In this document: piece by piece, positions 10,505 to 22,346 of the stretch
Layout of the letters: every line of letters begins with the position of its first letter
Numbering within the stretch: position 1 is the first letter of the stretch
Assembly: GCA_021030915.1 (NCBI GenBank)
Contig: JAGEMR010000006.1
Coordinates: 186,001-250,000 of the forward strand
Direction: 5' to 3'
Source: Astrothelium macrocarpum
Taxonomy: Eukaryota > Ascomycota > Dothideomycetes > Trypetheliales > Trypetheliaceae
Length of the DNA: 64,000 nt
The notes under the pieces: generated by a model
Seen by the model: the letters and a program-made list of their open reading frames with translations, nothing else
Told to the model about the DNA's origin: nothing
Databases searched by the model: none
Program-made: the position numbers and the translations under genes

Positions 10505-12191
10505 TTTTCTACAATTTTACCAGAGTTGTTGTTAGCTTTTGTCAGTGAAAATGAACCATAACGTGTCCGTGGTACTCACCTTTACCATTTCCTGTCTCTT
10601 TGAGACCTTTGCCACTTTTATATGGATCACACGGGAAAAGGTACATTGACGTCTAATTCTCGACTTTATGCTTGGATGAGAGTATGGCCGTCATAGGGAA
10701 TACCAGCAATGCAATATAAATAAGGCTTCGGTCTGTGCTAACGCCACGATTAGTGGATTGCAAGAATGATTGATACGTCCAACGAGCACAGAGACGGCAC
10801 ATTTTCATCTACGAGTGGACAAACAAGCCATCTCCTCGGGTTCTTATTTTTGCACTCATGGCGTCACTCGATGGGACCAGTGATAGGAGAGCATCCAGTC
10901 TTTGGCAGACCTTCACCGTGAACATCCTAAGGGCGCGCGATATTAACCTTGGCCCTGTGTACCGGCAAGTCATTCGATCTGCTTTGATTGGACATGCTCG
11001 GAGACCTTCCGGGTTCTTACGAAGAAGGTAGCTGTATAAAGAACGGTTTAGTTGGTAGCCCTCTTGCAAAGTGAGCCAAGGGCATTGGAAGCGCCGCCCC
11101 ACTTCACGATTGGACACCAGGGATTGCACCTTGTCGTGACCACAACTCCATCTGACGTGCAGCTACCTTGTTCCGTATATATTCACCATTTACTCACGCG
11201 CGTTCGCCTGACGCCTACGGCTCTTCTGCAAGTCTCCTGCGTCTCTAGGCTCGCCCTTCGATTACTCGGACTCGCTGCATTGCGTCACAGTCATGTGTCA
11301 TGATCGGAAAAATAATCAGCAAAAGCCAAAAATGTGCACGTATGTCTAGCTTTGGATAATGCTATTTTCCAACGGTTCCGACGTGTGCATAACGTAGTGT
11401 AACTTGAATGCTGTGCTTCTCCAGTCACAGAAACGTAGTACAAAAACCCCACCACGCATGTGGCTGTTTGCCCGGGCCGGATTGCCCCGCTAGACCACCA
11501 AAGCGACCATTATACAAAAGAAGTAAACCCCTCAACCCCTCCTATTCTGGACTCGCCATTGCAAGGATTCAAGAGGCGCAGACTATTTGTTTCATATTAA
11601 GAAGTTGTCGAAAGAGAACCGTGGCCAATACATTCTCATTTCTGAAATATAAACGGGTGTTCGGCAGGACAAGTACCGCACGTTATTCCAAAAGGCTCAT
11701 TCAGGGAATGCACGACGGACGAGGCAGACAAGTCTGGAAAGCCTTGGAAGAACGGTGAGTTAGCCATCAATACATGAGCTCAATATAGCTCAGATGCTAA
11801 GAGTCACAGATGTGTCAATGATACCGGCTGCAAGGCAATCCGGAAGTTTTCCGTCTTTCTAATCAAGCATGGTGAAGGGCTAGAAATACTGGAAGAAAGA
11901 CGATGTTCGATAAACTTGACCTTAAACATCCTTAGGAAGTCTACGGTATCATGGGATCAGCCTTCTCAGCGATTGATGCCTGACCGCGATCTGAGGCCCT
12001 TTGGAAATCTCATTTGATGAATACGTTTAAGCTTTCGGATGCAAGCTTTTAGTGCATGCGTAAAGGCAGCATAGAAGTCTGCAGCCAACCACGCCCCTGT
12101 CCACCTCCAGATGCTAGATTACGCGAGCCAGAAACTTTACCAATGCAGACATTGTACCGGAAATTAACGGCGAGCCTACTATTCGCTTGAA
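10505..12191. other. Gene-poor interval
   Basis: About 1.7 kb holding the putative 5' UTR intron (10509-10579) of the preceding gene and the 3' region of the dehydrogenase gene. Several frames of about 100 codons exist on both strands, but none has domain-like content or matching splice sites. Nothing else recognised. Confidence 0.4.
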
Positions 12192-13456
12192 TTACCGTGC
12201 CGATGGGTTTACCAAAGTGCTCCCTGAAAGAAATCGTCAGCAGCTTGCTGCCATAGGGTCAGGTGACTTACCTCCATCTGGCCACAGAAATTGCTCATTA
12301 TAGAAGGCTCCTCCTGGACCAGCCAGCAAGAGAATGGACGCGGCCATGTCCGAATCATACCCTGCTCGTCCTTTGTATTATGCCCGTTAGTATCAAACAC
12401 TAAGGACAGGTGACTGGACACAATTACCTGCAGGATTTGCTGGCTTTCGTTTTAGATCTGACTTGTTGTCGCTATCAGAAGGCCCTGCAGTCATCTATGA
12501 AACGAAACTGCTATTAGAAAGGTCGCTATATGGCGAAGGATCTGTGAACGTACCTCTGATGGGAAAAGACCAGGACATATAGCGTTCACTCTAACCTTGG
12601 TATCGACGAAAGTGGAGGCCAAATTTCGGGTAAGATGTGTGAAAGCGGCTTTTGATGCCGCATATGCGAATTGACCTCTGGAATTTCGTTTCATGTACCC
12701 TATCGCACGATCAATTAAGAATTACCAGCTTCTCCGCGTCACCAGATTAATGCCCACCAGAAACGCTGCTAACATTCACAATGGACGAAGTGTATCCAGG
12801 GATGACTTCGTGGCCCTTTGCCAACAGTGGCAGAAATGCCATGGACATATAGAAGCCAGCTGTGACGTTAGTCCTGAAGGTCTCCGCCCAGGCTTCTTCT
12901 GGGGACTTCAAGAAATGATTTGAAATCGATACTGGATCGTTGAAGTCTGGCTCGCCTGCCGTCTCGTACTTGGTACTATCATCACGCGCTATGCCAGCAT
13001 TGTTGACAAGCAGATGAATTCCACTTGGCTCCTTGGCTTCAATCTCCTTAGCAAGACGCTCTGCTTCTGACTTCTGGTTGATGTCGCCTGGTAAAGCATG
13101 GAGAGATCCAGAACCATCTGAGTAGAGTCTCACGGCATTATCAAGCGTTTCCTGTCGTCGTCCTGTGATGTAGACTTTTGCACCATTGGCTACGAGTGCC
13201 TGGGTAATCATCAAGCCAATGCCTTTGCAACATTAGTCTTCACACTGTTTAGCTTGGAAGAAAGGACTAATAAAGCCGCACCAGTCCCACCGCCAGTCAC
13301 AATAGCGGTAATATGCGATACATCAAACAGTTTAGATCCAGTGAGTTCATCGTTCCTGGCCTTGCCTGAAGACATCCTTACTGGAGACTGACGGAAGAGA
13401 TATGAGGAAATGGGAAATGCAACACGAGCGGTAGAAATTGAGAACGACCTGATCAT
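12192..13456 (-). CDS. Short-chain dehydrogenase/reductase (SDR)
   Basis: NAD(P)-dependent oxidoreductase of the classical SDR fold; substrate unknown. Six exons (13282-13456, 12758-13222, 12554-12699, 12428-12494, 12272-12370, 12192-12223) give 327 residues, frame kept at every junction. Motifs in order: nucleotide loop TGGGTGIG made by the first junction, LLVNNAG, IVNVSSVSG, catalytic YAASK, and ICPGLFPSE. The end reads PGGAFYNEQFLWPDGG, the usual SDR C-terminus of filamentous fungi. The first 28 residues before an internal Met are rich in Ser, Arg and Phe and could be a mitochondrial presequence, so a second start at that Met is possible. Neighbours are a DUF202 gene (divergent) and a hydrolase. 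Confidence 0.9.
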
Positions 13457-13884
13457 TATTCAGTACAGCATGTTAAAAGACCGATAATTGGATTACCTTC
13501 TGCTCAGGAACTCTAGTTGGCATCATGACGTCTGCAATACCTTTGAAGTTACGTCACTCCTCCTACAGTAGAGAGTTGAACTTTGCACGTCAATTCTCTC
13601 AGAAAATTTCTGGACATCTAATGAGATGATGTGTGCCATCGCATCAAGTGTTTTGATGTTACTTGAAGTGAATTCTATCTTTCGATAAGCCTTGTCGCGG
13701 TAGATGGAAGGATGCAAACAAAAAGTAAAGTCAGGAGGGGAGCTGATTTCCGTATAAGGCATGGGTAGCCGAGAAACCATGAATCTGGGCATCAAACCCT
13801 ATCTTGTCTCTATTTACACATCAGTTCCCTATACCGAGACTACCTGTGCTTACTGCGATACATTTACACGCTAGAAAGGACAAC
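13457..13884. promoter_or_regulatory. Shared upstream region SDR / DUF202
   Basis: 428 bp between outward-facing start codons, hence both promoters. No specific binding site could be assigned. Confidence 0.45.
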
Positions 13885-14395
13885 ATGCTCTCTCGCTTGC
13901 GAACTCCAGTGTATAAAAATACCGGCTCGGTTGCCCGAGACCATCTCGCAGCTGAGAGGACGTTTCTTTCATGGGTAAGAACTTCACTCGGTTTCGTGGC
14001 ATTTGGCATCGGTAAGTGCATCCAACTCCATGACGTCCTGATATGCCTCGGGTACAGCTAACTCGTCATTTGCAATAGCCGTAGAGCGCTTCAGTCAACT
14101 CGACATTTCCGCATTTCGATCCTACAGCGCCCCAACAAACCCTAACGCAGATCCCCAACTGGAAGAGCGAAAAGTTGAGACACAGCTTCTCGTGAGCGGC
14201 CTTGTTGGTACTGGCAGTGCAACCCTAGTATACGGGACTGCGCGCTATTTTTCAAATATGCGCATGCTGGAGCAAGGACTATTCAAGCCATCTTTTCATG
14301 GAGCTGGAGGTTTGGCCCTTGCTGTAGCCGGTCTAACAGTAGCGTCGTATTTGGCTATAATTCGACAGCCAATGACTGCCAACAAACACCGATGA
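13885..14395 (+). CDS. Small DUF202 membrane protein
   Basis: DUF202 (YidH-like) proteins are small integral membrane proteins; the domain also forms the membrane part of the vacuolar VTC complex. Two exons, 13885-14011 and 14079-14395, give 147 residues. The hallmark GSVARDHLAAERTFLSWVRT occurs at residues 13-32, followed by three hydrophobic helices (FVAFGIAVERF; LLVSGLVGTGSATLVYG; GLALAVAGLTVASYLAI). The 67-bp phase-1 intron with donor GTAAGT lies inside the first helix. The upstream TTG-started extension was rejected in favour of ATG 13885. A second, larger DUF202 gene lies at 42850. Function in the cell is unknown. Confidence 0.88.
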
Positions 14396-15193
14396 TTGAA
14401 GGAAGAGGCTGGCTTGCCTTATTATCTGAGCTCCTTTGTAGAGCCAGATAGCCGTTATGCGGCACAGGCCATGTGACGACCAATGTCGAATGTTCCTTTC
14501 GCCGCTGCATCGCACGCATGCCAAGACGGAAACGGTGCTGTGCGAACTACGCGACCCGTGGTGACTGCGAACTGTGCAGACCATATTGACAGGGGCAAAT
14601 ACCATTCTACAAACCTGGTACCTTGTCCGCACGCGCTTCCAAGGCAAGAAATTACCACGCGAAGCAACCCTTACATATTGATGTACACGTGGATTTCGCG
14701 TGTGAATGAGACCTGGAGCTACAACAGTCCCTGGTGGCCCCTTACTATTTCTGGTCCGGACGTATATTTGGTAATCCCTGGATCAGCTCGGTTACGGGCA
14801 AATGATACCTGATATTTCAGGCAAAGTTGCAACCTTCAGCCGAGAAACAGTGCTTGCCCTCTCAAGATTTGAAAAATGCGGATTGTTATCAAATTTGCCA
14901 TTGTTCAGAGGGCAAAGCTTTTGAAGCTTACATCCTGAAGGCGGAGCGCCCCACAATTCCTTATACACAGCATGCCTTGCGGTGCGCTTTGTAGGACACG
15001 CCTTGCAGTTCGCTTCACAGAACATGGCTCGCAATGCGCTTCACTATGTATGTCTCGCGGTGCGCGTTACGAAGGATGCCTCGCAGCTCGCTCTGAATAG
15101 AAAAGCAGTCAGTCAGTGTGATGCGACTACATACAACTGATACAATCGAGAACAAGCTGTCCATTGACATTAGGTACTTCAATCTACTTAAAT
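14396..15193. other. Intergenic region with tandem repeat
   Basis: Convergent gap between the DUF202 and hydrolase genes. Its right part holds the 26-bp repeat listed separately. The rest shows no coding signal. Confidence 0.5.
14974..15095 (+). repeat. Degenerate 26-27 bp tandem repeat, about 5 copies
   Basis: Copies begin near 14974, 15001, 15027, 15053 and 15079, a steady 26-27 bp period. Each starts with a core like CYTCGCRRTKCGCTT, followed by a more variable half that often contains ATG just before the next core. Copies differ by transitions (C/T, G/A), as expected of an old array. The period is not a multiple of three throughout and no gene reads across it. Confidence 0.7.
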
Positions 15194-16286
15194 TTAGGTA
15201 TACGCGTAGGGAGCGAGCTGATATTTAGCCAGTGTTTCAGCACAGTGCCCAAATACTACCTTTGCATTGGTCCTCTTAGCCAGCATGTGGATCATTTGGT
15301 TGCTCCGAACCCAGTCATCATGGTCGCGTGCAAGCCACCCTTGAGGATGACTATCATCGTAATTCTCATGGACGTGGTACATGTCTGAAGTAAAGATCCA
15401 GGTCCCACTGTTGTTGAGGTTCACTTGCAGGATACATAGTCCCGGAGTGTGTCCTGGAGCGTGTCGCAGGTTCAGGCCAGGTGCTATTTCAAGAAAGTCG
15501 CCATGAAAGGTTTGCCAATTCAAGTCAAACGTCAGGTAATGTGGAAGATAGACGCCTAAATTTGCCAAGTCAACTTTGACCTTCATCTATGTTGAGGCTC
15601 AGCGCACATACCGAGGTCTGATCCCGTGGCTACGCTATAGAAAGCATGCTTCAGCTCAGACTCATGAACGTAGATTGGTACCTTTGTTCCACGGAAATTT
15701 TCCAGGCCCCCGGCATGGTCGAGGTGTAAATGTCCCATGATCACCATTTTTACATCTTGAATGTTGTGGCCAGTCTTTTCAATCTGTTTATCCAACTCTT
15801 GGCTTTCATCGTAGTCCACGCGAGCAAAAACGTCATTCAGAGGTGCCCCCCATACCTCAGGATAATCTATCTCGCTTAGTCTTTGGTCTCAACGTTGCCC
15901 GAGGAGACTAACTTTTGCCGGATCCGGTCTCAAAGAGGATCAGTCCCTCTGTTGGATGCTCAATGAGCACAGACATGACCATCAGTTTCCTCCTCTCCCG
16001 GTCCGGATTTGGGTTCGACAGCGTGGACGTCCCACCCTGAATGATCAGCTTTGGCATAATCAAAGGATCGACAGGCGTACTCCACGCTTAAACCATCCTT
16101 CTTCAGCCTCAAGGTTTCCAATATGTAGCAGCTGAGATCTCGCTTAGTATCCATCATTTTGGACATGGAATCTCTTCGTACCCAGATTTTGGTGCCCTAT
16201 CCAGAAGTGTTAGTACCGCCGAGTAAATCCTTTGCTGCCCGTTTTACCTGTGGGGCTTTGTTGATGAGGTCAATTGAGGTCGACAT
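15194..16286 (-). CDS. Metallo-beta-lactamase-fold hydrolase, AHL-lactonase-like
   Basis: Predicted dinuclear-zinc hydrolase of the fungal family that resembles N-acyl-homoserine lactonases; natural substrate unknown. Five exons (16248-16286, 16086-16196, 15913-16036, 15612-15866, 15194-15555) sum to 296 residues. Zinc ligands are visible: HLHLDH, the downstream HAPGHTPG, Asp in TSDMYH and His in VVFGH. The acceptor before GVYLPHY and the donor after GSDLG restore the family sequence exactly. The region between GTKIW and GGTSTLSNPNP is longer than in relatives as I know them, and the donor there (GTGGAG at 16085) is weak, so exon 2 is the least certain part. It is convergent with the DUF202 gene and lies next to the dioxygenase and SDR genes. 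Confidence 0.85.
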
Positions 16287-17939
16287 GATTTGATCCCAAC
16301 CCAAGTAATTGATAGAAGAAATTGCAGTCCGGAAGCAGCAGCATATTTACCAAAGGCTTGCCGATGACGTTAAGTGCGCTGCGGCGTTCGGCGCCAGGAC
16401 GAACGGCAAAGCTGCGAAAGTATGGTAATGTCACCTATAGAGATTGGTAGGCATTGACGATCATTTCCGACCCCGCTATCTTTCTCCTAGTGTTCTAAAA
16501 AACAACATGCTCGCGATATGGAATGACGAGAGGGGTAAAACGCCATGCAAAGTGGCACAAAATAGCGTACTAAACTAGCCGAGGGTATCCTATCGCACAT
16601 TTGTTCCTTTGTCTCCACATCGTCGTATTCTCATCTCAAGTGAACTCTCATCCCACCGCTGAACAGTCCGCTGAAAAATTGCAACAGAAACATATCGGAG
16701 TGTCCAGGTGGACATATTTTTGTGGCGCGCAATTTGCCTCACCTGGCCGCCTCACAGCTCTACACCGCCAACGTGCTAATAGCCAAGGCGAACAAGCTAG
16801 ATCACATTGAAGACGAAGGCCGTTTTCTCTTGTGGCTCCGCTGAGGGGGTCCAGTTGGGCGGAGAGGCGCGCGAGGCCAGGCCGCCAGCTCGGCCAAGGC
16901 TGGGTGCACTCGGATTGGGCAAGGACAGCACGCCTGAGACTTCACACTTTGCGCTTTTTCGGGTACCTCCCAACACCGACTAGCTACAATTTATACTGAG
17001 CTCGTCCGGCCCTTGACTGTTTCAAAAACGCCTCATCAGGGGCTTGAGGTGTAGCCTGAGGCTCCATTTACTCAGCCACTAACGCCTCGCTCAACAACGA
17101 GCAGTGTAATTATGCGCGTAAGGCAAACGTCCATCATCACACAGTACCTGAGATGATTTTCACTTCAATCTCTTCAGCATTCCGCAGCACCGCACTACGC
17201 GGGTTATTCGGTCATAGAGTCATTTTCCTTAGGTTTTCCATTTTCAGTCATCGCTCTTTCAATGGTCTCCGCTCTAGGCTCCAACGCGCTGGCCCCAGGG
17301 ACTGCGAATGACCAGACTAATGATCCTCACCCCAAACCCCAGGCTCCCAGACACCGATATCCCTATCATCAAGGCACACATGTGGGCAGCAGACTTGCTG
17401 ACTCACTCCTTTCCAGCCGCCAGCACAATCATTTAGCTTTAGCTCGTTTCCTCGATCCAATGGTTGCCTCAATCTTCTTGTTTCCCTTTTCCGGTTGCCT
17501 TTCAACATTTGTGTCAGTTCTATCACCTTCCGACTTTCTGTGAACAGAACGGGCAGGCAATAACAGGGTGGCGGAGTAATCACTACGAAGAACCCATTTC
17601 TCTGGGGCATTGTTTGCCCTGAGTTTTGCGGCCTCTATGGCAACATTTGCCTATGGTGCTACCGTTCTGGAGGCCGATTGTTTCCGAAGACGATGAGTCT
17701 GAAATTAGTAGTTTGTACTCCTGTATCTCGACCTTAAAAAGCGTCCCTTGCCACGGTAGCATCCGTTCTAGTGCATATCTCAATCCCAGACTTATTATAA
17801 AAGACTTCCATCACACGATTCAGTCCTCTTTTCTCGTACACACGCACACCATTCCCCCAATAGATAATCTCCCCTCTTCCACTCAGCCATTGAGTCTCTC
17901 GCACACTTCAATTGCACGCCATCACAGATTATCACAGGA
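16287..17939. promoter_or_regulatory. Shared upstream region, hydrolase / dioxygenase
   Basis: 1.65 kb between two outward-facing starts. It must hold both promoters but is far longer than needed. Short frames only. No site pattern I can defend. Confidence 0.4.
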
Positions 17940-19376
17940 ATGACAACCTCAGTTCTCATGCAAGCAGTCACTGGCCGCCACGCGCGGCCAGGTCACGCAT
18001 CCTCCCGTCTGGGACAAGTCGCTCGTCCAATCACCAACGCCAATGTCCCTTCCAAAGACCAGAGCCATGATCTCTTGTCGACATTATCGTACGAAAAGAT
18101 GCAGGCTGGTGCCTGGACGCCAGATGATTTCGTAAACTACTCGAATAATGTCATCAACCTCGACAGCAATGACGTGGAGAGCATTGAGGCAGCAGTCAAG
18201 TCTTTTCAAGGTGAGCCAGGATTGTGTTGCCTAATTATTGTGATTAGTTTTACTCATGGTCTAGCAGATTTGGGAATTAGCATACCACATGTTTCCCCAA
18301 AAACATTTCTTCTGCCAGATTCATTAAAAGCTCGTCTCCGTCTTGTCAGCGAGATCGTTCACAATGGGGTTGGGTTTGCAACTGTCCGTGGTCTCGACCC
18401 TGAGAAGTACAATGATGACGAGAATGCCATTATCTTCAATGGTCTTTCTAGCCATGTCGGTTGTCTAAGGTCCACAAATAAGCTGGGCGTTGCGATGAGT
18501 AAGTGACAATCTACCCGAAGTTGTCATCTGCCCTGTCATGTGATCTAACACGGTTAAATTCAGGTCATCTACGGGACGCGAGCAATGATCCAAAGCCAGA
18601 AGACCGAAAAGACGCTGAATTGAATGCCTCGAAGCAACCACAGGCAATGGTAAGTCGTCATACATTCACTGTACAATACAAAAAACTTACAAACTATAGA
18701 AATTCCATGCGGATCGCTTCTATGGTCATGTCATCGCCATGTACGTCAAATCAGACGACGCCATCGGAGGTGAACAGTATCTGGCGAGCTTCCCAGCCAT
18801 CTACAACGACTTGCTCCAAAACTCGCCCGACACCATCCGCATCCTTGCTAAAGATTGGTCCTGGGGAAAGTCAGAGTAAGCACACGCGTCCTCCCCCAAC
18901 CCCCCTTTGCACCCAAAACACCATCCCATCCCATGCTAACTCCAAATAACAGATATGAATCCCAGCCTAAATCCCCAGTCATCTTCCATGCTGACGGCCG
19001 CGTCATTGTCCAACTAATCTACCGACCCTTCTTGGAATATGGTTTCTCCAGCGCCGCAGAAGAGAGCGCACTCGACGCAGTCCAGGCTTCCGCTGAGCGC
19101 CTCTGCATCAAGTTGGAGCGCCAGCCGGGAGACCTCCAATTCGTCAACAACTATGCCATCCTGCACGCGCGCAACAAGTACACCAACTCGTCCTCGAAAG
19201 GCCGACACATGCTGCGCCTGGGACTGAAAGACCCGGAGCGCGCGTGGAAGGTGCCGGAGCAGTACGAGTGGATGTTTGACGAGCTGTTCCAGGTAAAGCC
19301 GGAGGACCAGCAGATCTACGCCAGCGATGTGGACCCGTGGGCCCTGACAACAGCGAGCGTGTACCACCATGGCTAG
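17940..19376 (+). CDS. TauD/TfdA-family Fe(II)/2-oxoglutarate dioxygenase
   Basis: Non-haem iron oxygenase of the TauD superfamily; substrate unknown. Five exons (17940-18210, 18268-18498, 18564-18649, 18700-18875, 18953-19376) give 395 residues. The metal triad is visible as H-x-D in KFHADRF and the distal His in NNYAILHARNKYTN; the oxoglutarate-binding Arg is likely in GRHMLRLGLKD. The VGFATVRGL segment and the C-terminal RAWKVPEQYEW block are typical of fungal members. The first intron (57 bp) is stop-free and in frame, so a retained-intron product would stay open. The protein lacks a signal peptide, suggesting cytosol or peroxisome. It is flanked by a hydrolase and a Zn2Cys6 regulator. 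Confidence 0.88.
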
Positions 19377-19706
19377 GACAAGCGGATGCATGTGTGTGTC
19401 GGTCTGTTGTTTGCGAGGTGGCCTTAGCGTTGCATTGCTGGTGTTGGGCGCGAACATGGCAATACCCCTACAGTAAAGAACGGAGTTTGAAAACTGGCGC
19501 CCCCGGCGTTGCTTAAATTGAATTGATTGCAAATTTTTTTCTCCTTCGCTTCTTTGTTTTGGTTCTAGACTTGGGGTTGGATTTGGGTTTAATGGGTTCG
19601 GCTTAGGTTGGTTCGGGATGATGATTCTGGATAGTTTGTACCCCTAGAAGACTCTCTTTCACTATATACGAAACAATATATGAGCTGGTTTCATGGGATA
19701 GGCATT
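19377..19706. other. Convergent 3' region
   Basis: 330 bp between the stops of the dioxygenase and the regulator; both 3' UTRs. A T-rich run near 19534-19561 is the only feature. Confidence 0.45.
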
Positions 19707-22346
19707 TCAAGGTCCATTTCGTTCTGATTGAAAAAGCTCATGTGACCAGATTCCTTTCCAGGGACTGCATGCATTTGTACTGTTGAAGGTGAGTGGCCCT
19801 TGCCGTGCACCTGCGAGATTTAGCATGTTGTAGTAAGAGAATGTAGCAGCTCTTAGTAGCCAAGACTGACCTGATTTTTGAAGAATACGACAAATGCCGA
19901 CCATGTACTCAATTGCTTCTTCATCTACACCAAGATCGCGTTTCATCTTATCCCGATCGGGTTTCGAGTTTGCAAATGGATAATCGCCTCGGAGGATGAC
20001 TTGAAAATAGTACAGTATGGTATTTCTCGAATATTCCCATTCCGAAGTCATCTTTTTTATCACATGACTTACTTGGCTTTCGGTCTTCTGTTTGCATCAT
20101 TACTAACATGCCCTTCTACCTTCATGGGAATAGGGAGTGGCATCTAACAGGACGTAAACGAGAGAGAAAGCAGCTGTTTCTGTGGTTTGAAATTGTAATG
20201 GACAAGAGCACTTACTGTACGCTTTTGCGATTCCATGTATCCATCGGCTCCTTTGAATATGTTTTGCAAGTTTGTCAAGAGAACAAAACAGCATAAAAAG
20301 ACTTCGTACCATTCTTTCTTCTGGTTTTTAGCAATTTTTTGTTTCAAAAGCTTCATTAGACCTTTTTCAACGGTTCGCATGTGATCGAGCATAGCAACAT
20401 CAATTTGATGATCGATGCCTTGTGGTATGGGACGATGTCCTTGGGATTCAAACTCTTCGTAAGTGTTTGGCCCACATATTGAGAAATCCTTGCGCTCGAT
20501 TCCCAAATCTTCCTCATCTGATAACGATCCCCATCCTTGACACATGAATGAGTAGTATTGTAATCGTAGAGCATCCCGTATGAGTCCATTGCTCTCCTTT
20601 TCTTGCCACCGATATACTTCATAATATGTTCGTCGTGAGATCTCGTCCAATCGCTTAGACCATTCATTTCTGACAAAGTCTCCAACCCACGGCTCACATC
20701 CTTCAAGGTAGAATTTCACTAGCCGTTGAAGTGCCTCGGTGTTATCAATCGCGTAGGGTGGGAGCTCTACTTCATGAATTTTGCCCTGACTTTGCCATGT
20801 GATGCAGTCAACACGGTCGTCTTGTGGCTGGTATTGGCGGCAATTTGATAGCTGGAGTGGAAAAGGGCTCTTTTTCTTGGCACCCGGCAAGAACCAGTCC
20901 AGTTCAAGCACCTTTGGATCAATCTTAACGTCGCACCAACGATATTGAAGATACTTTACATCATCTTGTTCGAACTGAGCATTTCCTGAAACACTTTAGC
21001 ATGCAGCTCATGGATTTCTTCTTTGCAAGATGTGCCTTACCATGTCGAATAACTCTTGCAACACCAAGGTCATCTCTACTACATGGGTGGAAAAAATTCC
21101 GTGCAGTATCTCGATTTGCCGTGCAGCGAGAGCATGGGTTATTGCCATCACACTAATCTTGGGTCAGCATAGACTGAACGCGGATAGCCTGCTCATAACA
21201 AGGGATTTTAGATTATACCTTCAATTTAAACATCCGACACCGCACACAAGCTCCTACTTTTCGTACCATCTGTGCATTTTTTCGCTCTGCTTCATCTAAT
21301 TTTCTTCTTTTCTTCTTAATCTTCCCCACATCTGGCCGGGGTATTTGTAAGACGTTTGAACGGCGCGAAACTATAGAGCCGTCCTCACTCGTGGGCGAGG
21401 ATCGATCAAAATAAGCTTTTCGCTCGGGGGTCAAGGACAACGGTGATGTATTCGTTGACTTCTCCCCCGATAGTGGAGTGACAGGATCGCTCGGGCATTG
21501 TGTGCTTGTTCCTTCACATGTATTCTCAGCCATTACCATACATAGGTCCGGGTCCGAACCAGGAGTTAATAAACGTATAAAGTCAAGCTCCTCTATCTCC
21601 ATTTCCGGGTCAAAAAAGTCGCTCATATTATCGTACGAGCTCACAGAAGGTATTTTGCGCGCAGCTTCGGGCGAGTTCGAACCAGTCGTAGTGCTAGTTA
21701 AGGCCGAATTGGTAAGCATGTTATTACACACAGTATCTGTGACCGTAGGGTTGAATGTAAGGTCTGGTTCTGGTGGGCATGGTTGCATCTGGTTGACAGA
21801 CTGCGCAACAGGGAAGCCATGTGGGGGTTGGAAATGCTCTTGAGAATATTCTGTAGGGGGCATTGGATCATGTATAAGCGGTGGCGCTGCGGCACCGAAA
21901 GTCTGATTTCCATATGATGGAAAATTGTTGCCAGGCTGCGGACCATTAAACTGACCAGCGCAATTTATCGCCTAGAGTAGTTTAGCCATGGGCAATTGAA
22001 GTTTGATTGCGGGATTTGACAGCGCCAGCAATACCTGAGGAAGACCTGGGTTCATCAAAGGATGAACATAAGGCCAACTACCATCCCATCCCCCGTAATT
22101 TTGCTCTGGGAAGCTGCCGCCTTGTCGCCGTACGCCAGAGTGTGATCGTTGTTGTCCAGCAAAATCAGGGTATAAAAAATTGCCTGCATGCTGATATGGA
22201 AAGTAGTTTTCCAAAGGACTCGACGGGAATGAAGGATATTCCGGTGGAAAAGAATTGAAAAAATATCTCGTCTCGTCATATGGGGGTGACTGGAACTCCA
22301 TGTTCAATGCGAAAGGCCGTCTTGTGTGCCTTCTTTGCTTTGGCAT
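19707..22346 (-). CDS. Zn2Cys6 (fungal binuclear cluster) transcription factor
   Basis: Predicted nuclear DNA-binding regulator. Six exons (22035-22346, 21219-21971, 21041-21152, 20216-20985, 19871-20084, 19707-19810) give about 754 residues. Unusually the zinc cluster is central, near residues 343-378: ACVRCRMFKLK ends exon 2 and CDGNNPCSRC opens exon 3, followed by a final Cys after a long 13-residue loop. A basic KIKKKRRKLDEAERKNAQ stretch precedes it. The N-terminus is Pro/Tyr/Gln-rich and disordered. The fourth intron, 131 bp, is twice the usual size but gives the family-like junction into TESQVSHVIKKM. Start could be 22346 or 22301; the last exon could alternatively be read in another frame ending at 19691. 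It may control the neighbouring dioxygenase, hydrolase and SDR genes (inference). Confidence 0.82.
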
